DNA of 11,744 bases from an uncultured Collinsella sp. (GTDB lineage: Bacteria > Actinomycetota > Coriobacteriia > Coriobacteriales > Coriobacteriaceae). The translations under genes were made by a program, and so were the position numbers. The stretch is taken from positions 1 through 11,744 of the forward strand of contig USMR01000010.1 of the NCBI GenBank assembly GCA_900555815.1. Direction: 5' to 3'. Positions within the stretch are counted from its first letter, which is position 1, and each line of letters opens with the position of its first letter. This document shows positions 1 to 5,369 of the stretch, in pieces. Below the pieces are notes generated by a model that worked only from the letters and a program-made list of their open reading frames with translations, was not told the origin of the DNA and did not search any database.

Positions 1-325
1 CGGCCAGCCAAAGGTCCGACGCATCTGCGCCCACGGCCGTGGCGTTTTCGGTCATGTTCCGAACAAACGCCAACGCCGCATCGCCAATTGCACGGGCAGA
101 TGCCTCGTCGAGCGCTCCCCCGCTGGCAAGAACGCTACGCTTCAGCTCGTGTTGGACAACGTACAGCACATCCTTAGCGATATGCACCGGGAAGAACAGC
201 AACGCCCCCGTCTCCGTCGCCTGCCCAATAAACGCACGCGCGGCAAGCGACTCGGCATGGTCGACGCAAAACGAATCAACCCATACGTTGGCGTCCACCA
301 TAATCTTGAGAGGCGCCCCACTCAC
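1..325 (-). CDS. PIN-domain toxin (VapC-like), 3' end outside the window
   Basis: The first 108 residues of a PIN-domain ribonuclease are visible. PIN toxins cleave RNA using Mg2+ held by a cluster of acidic residues. The N-terminal strand reads KIMVDANVWVDSF, the usual PIN opening with Asp11. A second acidic residue fits Glu60 in QHELKRS, and a third fits Asp104 in ASDLWLA, just before the window edge. I chose the GTG start at 323-325 because it overlaps the antitoxin stop codon (GTGA), the normal coupling in such operons. An ATG eight codons later (299-301) is the alternative; it leaves almost no sequence before the first strand. The partner just upstream is a RelB/DinJ-like antitoxin. The PIN fold is well supported. 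The exact RNA target is unknown, and the C-terminal catalytic part cannot be seen. Confidence 0.85.
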   Translation of the reverse strand, partial: MSGAPLKIMVDANVWVDSFCVDHAESLAARAFIGQATETGALLFFPVHIAKDVLYVVQHELKRSVLASGGALDEASARAIGDAALAFVRNMTENATAVGADASDLWLA

Positions 326-675
326 TGGATCATCCCCTTTTGGCGATAATGCTCATCCATGGCTTCGGAATAGATTGTGTCCCAACCGCGATCGTCGGAT
401 ACGGGCGACGCAGCGATGCCCAAGTCTGCATAGAGCCGGTCTGCCGCTGCCCACGACGCGACGAACGGAGTATCGGGCGCGACGGCCTGCTGCCGGTCGT
501 CGACGGCCGCAAGCACTTCCTCACACTGCCCGCCACCCTGCGCGACCTTGGCCACGACCTTTTTGATGAGCTCGGGCAGCGACCTGCCCGAAAGCTGCAG
601 CGCTTCCTCGGCGCGCTCTTTAACCGAGCGATCTACGCGAACATTCACCTGTGCCATGCTGCCAACGGTAGCCAT
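322..675 (-). CDS. RelB/DinJ-like ribbon-helix-helix antitoxin
   Basis: A protein of 117 residues. The N-terminal part, MAQVNVRVDRSVKERAEEAL then SGRSLPELIKKVV (about residues 7-41), matches the ribbon-helix-helix pattern of RelB/DinJ antitoxins: one DNA-binding beta strand followed by two helices. The C-terminal 70 residues are probably the part that wraps and inhibits the toxin; GWDTIYSEAMDEHY is a likely contact helix. The start at 675 is chosen because GAAGGTGAGG lies six bases upstream; a longer reading from 720 and a shorter one from Met7 lack such a site. The gene overlaps the PIN toxin start by four bases. It is probably autoregulated through the palindrome at its promoter. Pairing this antitoxin type with a PIN toxin rather than a YafQ/RelE toxin is a mixed-module arrangement. 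Confidence 0.85.
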   Translation of the reverse strand: MATVGSMAQVNVRVDRSVKERAEEALQLSGRSLPELIKKVVAKVAQGGGQCEEVLAAVDDRQQAVAPDTPFVASWAAADRLYADLGIAASPVSDDRGWDTIYSEAMDEHYRQKGMIQ

Positions 676-698
676 CTCAACCTCACCTTCAGCATTTA

Positions 699-711
699 CT
701 AGCATTGCTAG
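699..711. promoter_or_regulatory. Palindromic operator candidate at the toxin-antitoxin start site
   Basis: CTAGCA-T-TGCTAG is a perfect 6+1+6 palindrome. It begins five bases downstream of the -10 box and covers the predicted transcription start. Ribbon-helix-helix antitoxins normally repress their own operon by binding short palindromes in this position. Its role as the operator is inferred from position and symmetry only. Confidence 0.55.
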
Positions 712-715
712 CACG

Positions 716-744
716 AGCATATATCCGAGCTAACATATCGTCAA
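716..744 (-). promoter_or_regulatory. Sigma-70 type promoter of the toxin-antitoxin operon
   Basis: On the minus strand, TTGACG (739-744) and TATGCT (716-721) are separated by exactly 17 bases. The predicted start of transcription is near 709, about 35 bases before the antitoxin ATG. The -35 box lies within the T-rich tail of the terminator of the preceding ATPase operon, so the two units are packed without spare sequence. Confidence 0.7.
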
Positions 745-795
745 ACAAAAGAAGGCCTGCACCCTGGCGGCTGCGGTGCCGCCCGAATGCAGGCC
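741..795 (-). terminator. Intrinsic terminator of the ATPase operon
   Basis: Arms GGCCTGCA (754-761) and TGCAGGCC (788-795) pair perfectly and enclose a second stem, GGCGG/CCGCC. On the minus strand the hairpin is followed by TTCTTTTGTTT. It lies 20 bases after the ATPase stop codon and before the toxin-antitoxin promoter. Confidence 0.85.
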
Positions 796-814
796 ATATA
801 CTCAATCGAAAACG

Positions 815-2890
815 CTAGCGCAGGTAAGCCTTCGCGTTGCCCAGGCTGTAGGCGATCGTTGAGCCGTTGTGCAGCAGTGACGACGTCTGCGGAGTGATCA
901 TGCCGGTAATACCCAATGCCAACAGCGCCGAGTTGGTGAGCATCACCTTGGAATACGAACTCGTCAGACGGTCGATAAGCCCCTGGCTCATGCGGCGCAG
1001 GCGCACGATTGCGGCGAGATCCGTGTCGGTCAGGATGATGTCGGCGACCTCCTTGGCGATGTCGCTTCCACCGCCCATGGCCAGACCCACATCGGCCAGG
1101 CCCAGCGCCGGCGAATCGTTGACGCCGTCGCCCACCATGGCAACGTGGCGCCCCTCGCTCTTAATGCGCTCCACATAAGCGTACTTGTCCTCGGGCAGCA
1201 GCTCGGCCTTAAACTCGTCGACCCCTGCCTCTCGCGCAATGCGCTCGGCCGTGCGCTCGGAATCGCCCGTGAGCATGACCACGTGCTTGACGCCCAACGC
1301 GTGCAGGTCGGCGATGGCCTCGCGAACCCCGGGCTTAAGCGGGTCCTCGATACCGAGCACGCCCACAACGGTGCCGTCGACCGCCAGATACAGCGGCGAC
1401 AGGCCCTGCATCTGGGACTCAATGCGCTCCTTAATGTCGGAATCGAGCCGCGCGCCCTCATCCTCGAATACAAAGTGCGCGGAACCGATGATGGCGCGAC
1501 GTTCTTCAATGGACGAGGCAATGCCGTGTGCCACGATGTACTCGACCGCGGCATGGCGCTCGCGGTGCTCGAGCCCGCGCTCACGTGCCGCATTGACCAC
1601 GGCGCGTGCCACCGGATGCGGAAAATGCTCCTCCAGGCAAGCGGAAAGGCGCAGGACCTCATCCTCGCTCCAGCCATCGGTGGTGAGTACGCAGGCAAGA
1701 CGCGGCTGCGCCTCGGTGAGCGTGCCGGTCTTGTCAAACACAATGGTGTCGGCCTTGGCAAACGACTCAAAGTACTTCGCGCCTTTGACCATGACGCCCA
1801 TCTTGGCAGCATCGCTCATAGCGGTCATGACGGCGACCAAACCCGTGAGCTTGAGCGCGCACGAGTAGTCGACCATCAGTGCCGCTGAGGTCTTGATGAG
1901 GCTGCGGGTGGTAAGCGCAACAAGGCCCGCGAGCAGGAAGTTCCACGGGACGATCTTGTTGGCGAGGTCTTCCATGTGCGACTGGCCCTCGGACTTGAGC
2001 GAGTCGGCCGCCTGCACGAGCGAGACGATCGAGCGGAGCTTGGTCTGAGCCGCGTTGGCGCGCACACGCACCAAGATACTGCCGTCTTCCACGACGGTGC
2101 CGGCGAATACATCGTCGCCCGCGCTGCGCTCGACGGCAAGCGGCTCGCCGGTCAGGGTCGCCTGGTTAACCATGGCGCTTCCCTGCTCGACCACGCCGTC
2201 AATGCAGATGGACATGCCGGTGCGCACGGCCACCAAGTCGCCGGGCTCAAGCTCGGTAGCGGCAACACTCACCTCGGTGTCGCCAATCACTTTTTGTGCC
2301 TTATCGGGTACGTCGAGCAGCGAGTTGATGAGCTCGTTTTCGCTCATGGCGCGGGTGTAGTCCTCGAGCAGCTCGCCCACGTTGAGCAGAAACATCGTCT
2401 GGCCCGCGGTGTCGACATCACGTTTGACGAACGAAATGCCGATGGCCGAAGCGTCGAGCACGGGAACGGTCAGGCGCGGCTGCGCCAGCTCATGAAGGGC
2501 AGCGCGCAAAAATGCCATGTAACCGGCCACGACAAACACCGCACGCAGAGGCGTCGGCAAGAACCAGCGACGCGCGTAGTGGGCGACGATAAGTGTGGCA
2601 AGATCCATGACGAGCTTGTGTTTGCGTGGCTCAAGCTGCATCACGTAACCCGTCTTTGCGTCGGCAATGGCCTGGGCATCGAGTGCACCGACGGCGGCCA
2701 GCACGGCATCGCGGCGCGGCTCGTCGTACTCCAGCGCCATTTGGCCAATACGGCCATACACGCGCACCTTGTGCACGCCGTCGATGTCGCCACCAAGCTT
2801 AAGAAGTGCATCGAGATCGCTCTCTGGCACAGGACCCGCCAATTGAAGACGGGTCCTGCCGGGGATCTCGCTAATAATCGAGAATCTCAT
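815..2890 (-). CDS. CtpC-like heavy-metal P1B-type ATPase
   Basis: An ATP-driven metal efflux pump of 691 residues in the cytoplasmic membrane. Visible P-type signatures are TGEP (247-250) in the actuator domain, DKTGTLT with phosphorylated Asp386, the P1B-specific His-Pro at 425-426, TGDS (541-544), and GDGVNDSPAL (587-596). The N-terminal 70 residues (IPGRTRLQL, then GVHKVRVYGRIGQMALEY) form an HMA-like domain with no CxxC metal site, as I recall for mycobacterial CtpC. In the membrane helix before the phosphorylation site the usual CPC motif is replaced by Tyr342-Ser343-Cys344 (DYSCALKLT), so the metal cannot be read from known classes; Mn, Zn or Fe are possible. It follows the DUF6110-like gene by 18 bases in one operon. 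The ribosome site is weak (AGG nine bases upstream), which suggests translational dependence on the first gene. Confidence 0.93.
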   Translation of the reverse strand: MRFSIISEIPGRTRLQLAGPVPESDLDALLKLGGDIDGVHKVRVYGRIGQMALEYDEPRRDAVLAAVGALDAQAIADAKTGYVMQLEPRKHKLVMDLATLIVAHYARRWFLPTPLRAVFVVAGYMAFLRAALHELAQPRLTVPVLDASAIGISFVKRDVDTAGQTMFLLNVGELLEDYTRAMSENELINSLLDVPDKAQKVIGDTEVSVAATELEPGDLVAVRTGMSICIDGVVEQGSAMVNQATLTGEPLAVERSAGDDVFAGTVVEDGSILVRVRANAAQTKLRSIVSLVQAADSLKSEGQSHMEDLANKIVPWNFLLAGLVALTTRSLIKTSAALMVDYSCALKLTGLVAVMTAMSDAAKMGVMVKGAKYFESFAKADTIVFDKTGTLTEAQPRLACVLTTDGWSEDEVLRLSACLEEHFPHPVARAVVNAARERGLEHRERHAAVEYIVAHGIASSIEERRAIIGSAHFVFEDEGARLDSDIKERIESQMQGLSPLYLAVDGTVVGVLGIEDPLKPGVREAIADLHALGVKHVVMLTGDSERTAERIAREAGVDEFKAELLPEDKYAYVERIKSEGRHVAMVGDGVNDSPALGLADVGLAMGGGSDIAKEVADIILTDTDLAAIVRLRRMSQGLIDRLTSSYSKVMLTNSALLALGITGMITPQTSSLLHNGSTIAYSLGNAKAYLR

Positions 2891-2908
2891 AGTTTGTGCC
2901 TGGGAGCG

Positions 2909-3154
2909 TTACTCGGCTGCCTCGTCAGCAGCGGCCTCGCTCTGGGTGATGTAGGCAGCCTCGGCAACCATGTCGTCGACATTAGCCTTGGCCTGCTCGA
3001 CCATGTCCTGGTAGCAGTTCTTGACGCGCATGCCACACGCAATGCCCTGCACGCAGGCATTCTTGACCGGAGCGCTGGTAAGCAGCTTGATGCCGGCCGT
3101 GCCAAGCAGAAAACCGCCACCGACAAGCAGGGTATTGAACGTCGACTTCTTCAT
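2909..3154 (-). CDS. DUF6110/PacL-like small membrane protein, partner of the metal ATPase
   Basis: An 81-residue protein. One glycine-rich membrane helix spans about residues 6-26 (FNTLLVGGGFLLGTAGIKLL). It is followed by APVKNACVQGIACGMRVKN, then a helix, and an acidic Glu/Ala-rich tail (SEAAADEAAE). Three cysteines (34, 40, 47) are clustered just after the membrane helix. The pattern of an N-terminal membrane helix, a lysine-and-alanine segment and a charged helix matches DUF6110. It also resembles the DUF1490/PacL proteins that assemble with and stabilise CtpC-type ATPases in mycobacteria, although the His-rich metal-binding tail of PacL1 is absent. The start at 3154 follows AGGGAGAA with a six-base gap; an upstream in-frame Met at 3214 has no such support. 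It is the first gene of the operon. Family membership is from memory of the pattern, not a search. Confidence 0.8.
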   Translation of the reverse strand: MKKSTFNTLLVGGGFLLGTAGIKLLTSAPVKNACVQGIACGMRVKNCYQDMVEQAKANVDDMVAEAAYITQSEAAADEAAE

Positions 3155-3169
3155 GTTGCTTCTCCCTTT

Positions 3170-3228
3170 TGCCGCATTGGACGCGGCACGGTGCCTCAGC
3201 ACCCGAGTAAACAAGTTTGCTCGAGCAC
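3170..3228 (-). other. Structured 5' leader of the metal-efflux operon
   Basis: About 80 bases lie between the predicted transcription start and the DUF6110-like ATG. They hold three consecutive symmetric elements: TGCCGC/GCGGCA (3170-3175 with 3183-3188), GGTGC/GCACC (3190-3194 with 3199-3203), and the palindrome TGCTCGAGCA (3219-3228). I recognise no known riboswitch. The stems could shape translation or mRNA stability. Confidence 0.4.
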
Positions 3229-3238
3229 ACTTTTAGAA

Positions 3239-3270
3239 AATAGTTTAGTTTATCTAACTATTGAGGTCAA
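3239..3270 (-). promoter_or_regulatory. Promoter of the metal-efflux operon with overlapping inverted-repeat operator
   Basis: Minus-strand TTGACC (3265-3270) and TAAACT (3242-3247) are separated by 17 bases, a near-consensus promoter. An inverted repeat, AATAGTT (3239-3245) and AACTATT (3256-3262), spans the -10 box and most of the spacer; inside it is TTAG-N5-CTAA. Half sites of the TTAG/CTAA type are seen for DtxR/MntR-family metal repressors, so a metal-responsive regulator is plausible, but no regulator gene is in the window and the identity is inferred. Confidence 0.65.
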
Positions 3271-3310
3271 CAAAGGTTAACTTTTTGGAAATCTTGGGAC
3301 GCGATGTAAC

Positions 3311-3331
3311 CAAGGGGACCGTCCCTGCGCC
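3311..3331. repeat. REP-like GGGGAC/GTCCC element
   Basis: The sequence CAAGGGGACCGTCCCTG contains GGGAC and GTCCC around a single C. It resembles the element at 7471-7505 (AAAGGGGACAGGCACC on the minus strand). Short dispersed elements of this look are common in bacterial intergenic DNA and are often of REP type. One degenerate copy alone is weak evidence. Confidence 0.35.
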
Positions 3332-3339
3332 ACGTCCAC

Positions 3340-3370
3340 AAAAAATGAGGGCACCGACGGCGCCCTCATT
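3340..3370 (-). terminator. Intrinsic terminator, module 1
   Basis: On the minus strand a 12-bp stem (AATGAGGGCGCC with GGTGCCCTCATT, one G-T pair) closed by a GTC loop is followed directly by six T. This is the stronger of the two module terminators. It would stop any transcript still running from gatB before the metal-efflux promoter at 3270. Confidence 0.8.
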
Positions 3371-3594
3371 CACCAAATTCCATTCAGTCCGCCTGACCCG
3401 AACGGCCGAGTCGTCACGGAACCGAGGGGCCGGGCGCAGGGCCTTGCCTCTCAATGAGTTCCCTTCAAAACAATGGGCGTGCCGACGGCACGCCCATTCA
3501 CTCTATTCCATTCAGCCCCACCTGACCCGAACGGCCGAGTCGTTGCAGAACCCGGGAGCCCCGGCAGGGCGGGTGCTTGCTCAAAATGAGTTCC
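3344..3594 (-). repeat. Two tandem 128-bp modules, each ending in a terminator hairpin
   Basis: The stretch is built from two diverged copies with a period of 128 bases (hairpins at 3344 and 3472). Shared blocks, given on the plus strand, are ATTCA after the hairpin, ATTCCATTCAG (3378-3387 region and its counterpart near 3505), an identical block starting CCTGACCCGAACGGCCGAGT (3392 and 3521), and a closing TGAGTTCC (near 3455 and 3587). Read on the minus strand, each module starts with GGAACTCATT, passes through the conserved blocks and ends with a 12-bp stem, a GTC loop and a T run. No open reading frame convincingly uses this DNA. It could be a duplicated small RNA, a duplicated 3' UTR element, or a mobile intergenic repeat. 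Confidence 0.75.
3466..3498 (-). terminator. Intrinsic terminator, module 2
   Basis: On the minus strand a perfect 12-bp stem (AATGGGCGTGCC with GGCACGCCCATT) with a GTC loop is followed by GTTTTG. It shares loop and flanking pairs with the module 1 hairpin. The stem bases differ in a compensatory way. Confidence 0.75.
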
Positions 3595-3688
3595 GCACGC
3601 AAAGAAGGCCACTTAATGTGGCCTTCGTCTTGCGCAGGACTGTCCGAAATTTTGAGGAAGCACCCGCCCTGCCGGGGCTCCCGGGTTC
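3548..3688. repeat. 40-bp inverted repeat directly after gatB, with a hairpin inside
   Basis: Arms 3548-3587 and 3649-3688 are complementary over 40 bases with one mismatch. They start GAACCCGGGAGCCCCGGCAG and its complement. The right arm begins four bases after the gatB stop codon. The 61-base centre holds a second perfect stem, GAAGGCCAC (3604-3612) and GTGGCCTTC (3618-3626). On the minus strand that inner stem is followed by TTTGCG, a weak terminator tail. The left arm also forms part of tandem module 2. The element may act as the gatB 3' end, an mRNA stability structure, or a former insertion with inverted ends. Confidence 0.8.
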
Positions 3689-3692
3689 CCGC

Positions 3693-5369
3693 TTACGAGA
3701 GCGACGTTCTCAGCAACTCGTTGAAGAGCTTCGGGTTGCCCTTGCCGCGGCTCGCTTTCATGCACTGGCCCACCAAAAAGCCGATGACCTTCTGGTTTCC
3801 GTCACGGTACTGCTGCGCCTGATCGGCACAGTTTGCCAGCACCTCATCCACAATCGGCTGCAGCGCGCCGGCATCACTCACCTGACGCATGCCACGCTCG
3901 TCGACGATCTTGTTGGGGTCGTCGCCGGTCTGGGCCATGGCCTCAAAGACCTCGTGCGCCTGGTTGGAGCTGATGGCATCGGTCGCCAGCAGCTTGGCAA
4001 GAGCTGCCACCTGAGCCGGCGCGATGCCGGACTCGGCCAGCGAGACGCCCGCGCCCTTAAGGTAGGCGATCATCTCGTTCACCAGCAAGTTTGCGACCGT
4101 CTGTGCCTCCTTGCCGGCCATACCGGCAGCGGCGGCCTCAAAGAACTCGGCAAACTCGGGGTCGCCGGCAATCTGCTCGGCGTCCGCCGCCTTAATGCCA
4201 AAGTCGGCCTCAAAACGGACGCGCTTGGCATCGGGCAGCTCGGGAATCTCACCACGGCAGCGGTCGATGAACTCGTCGTCCAGATCGAACGGCGCCAAAT
4301 CCGGCTCGGGGAACAGCGGGTAGTCGTCGGCCGTCTCCTTCACGCGCATGACGTTGGTGCGCTTGGCGGACGGATCCCAGTGGCGCGTCTCCTGGTAGAT
4401 GACGCCGCCCTCCTCGAGCACCTCGGCCTGGCGGCAGATCTCGTAGGCAAGGCCGTCATGCAGACTCTTAAACGAGTTGAGGTTCTTGAGCTCGGTCTTG
4501 GTGCCCAGCTTGGTCTCGCCGCGGCGGCGCAGCGACACATTGCCGTCGCAACGCATGGAGCCCTTCTCCATGGAGCAGTCGGAAATGCCCAGTGTCACAA
4601 AGATGCGACGGAGCTTTTCCATAAACAGGCGAGCCTCCTCGGGCGTACGCAAGTCGGGCTCAGTCACGAGCTCAATCAAAGGCGTGCCGCAGCGGTTGTA
4701 GTCGACGAGTGACTCGGCCGCGGCGGTAATGCGGCCCTCGGCACCGCCCACGTGCACCATCTTGGCGGCGTCCTCCTCCATGTGGATGCGCAGGATGCGA
4801 ATAGGCACCGTGTAGGAACCGTCCTCGCGGCGCTCAGGCATCTGCAGGTTGGACGCATCGTAGCTGGCCAAGTGACCGGCGCGCTGGTTACCCTCGCACA
4901 TGGTCGACGTCATGGACGTGGACAGGCCCTCGGCGTTGGCCGAGGCGCTCGCCAGGCTCTGGGCCTCGGCCTCACCAAACGCGCAGTCGGGGCGCTCGGC
5001 GGCACCGCGACCAGTCACGTCCAGATCCAGGTGACCGTACATGGCAAAGGCGACCGGACCCTGCGTGGTCTGGAAGTTCTTGGCCATGTCGGGATAGAAG
5101 TAGTGCTTGCGGTAGAACATCGAGTGGCGCTGGATCTCGCAGTTGGTGGCGAGACCGGCCTTGACGATGCTCTCGATGGCGCGCTTGTTGGGCACCGGCA
5201 GGGCGCCGGGCAGGCCCAGGCACACCGGACACACGTTGGCGTTGGGCTCGTCATCGTGGCTGAGCTTGCAGTTGCAGAACATCTTGGTATCGAGTGCGGT
5301 GAGCTCGGTATGGATCTCCAGGCCGATCACGGCCTCCCAATCCTGCAGGACCTCGGAAAGCTCCTTCAT
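3693..5369 (-). CDS. gatB: Asp-tRNA(Asn)/Glu-tRNA(Gln) amidotransferase subunit B
   Basis: GatB of the GatCAB complex binds the misacylated tRNA, phosphorylates the glutamyl or aspartyl group with ATP, and receives ammonia from GatA to give Gln-tRNA(Gln) or Asn-tRNA(Asn). The N-terminal signature VIGLEIHTEL (14-23) is present. A four-Cys zinc site (Cys32, Cys34, Cys47, Cys50, the last pair in CPVCLGLPG) lies in the catalytic cradle. RIHMEEDAAK (194-203) and SLVDYNRCGTPLIELV match the family, and the C-terminal YqeY-like tail ends in GFLVGQCMKASRGKGNP. At 558 residues it exceeds the usual size of about 475-500; most of the excess is an insert at about 120-186. The ATG overlaps the gatA stop by one base (TAATG), so translation is coupled. 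Confidence 0.97.
   Translation of the reverse strand: MKELSEVLQDWEAVIGLEIHTELTALDTKMFCNCKLSHDDEPNANVCPVCLGLPGALPVPNKRAIESIVKAGLATNCEIQRHSMFYRKHYFYPDMAKNFQTTQGPVAFAMYGHLDLDVTGRGAAERPDCAFGEAEAQSLASASANAEGLSTSMTSTMCEGNQRAGHLASYDASNLQMPERREDGSYTVPIRILRIHMEEDAAKMVHVGGAEGRITAAAESLVDYNRCGTPLIELVTEPDLRTPEEARLFMEKLRRIFVTLGISDCSMEKGSMRCDGNVSLRRRGETKLGTKTELKNLNSFKSLHDGLAYEICRQAEVLEEGGVIYQETRHWDPSAKRTNVMRVKETADDYPLFPEPDLAPFDLDDEFIDRCRGEIPELPDAKRVRFEADFGIKAADAEQIAGDPEFAEFFEAAAAGMAGKEAQTVANLLVNEMIAYLKGAGVSLAESGIAPAQVAALAKLLATDAISSNQAHEVFEAMAQTGDDPNKIVDERGMRQVSDAGALQPIVDEVLANCADQAQQYRDGNQKVIGFLVGQCMKASRGKGNPKLFNELLRTSLS

Noticed and set aside
1976..3280. Open frame of 434 codons on the plus strand
   Set aside because: It is antisense to the ATPase and the DUF6110-like gene, both of which have clear motifs. 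It is a composition shadow.
3261..4712. Open frame of 483 codons on the plus strand
   Set aside because: It crosses the non-coding repeats and runs antisense to gatB. Its first part is made of repeat DNA, and it has no ribosome site or family pattern.
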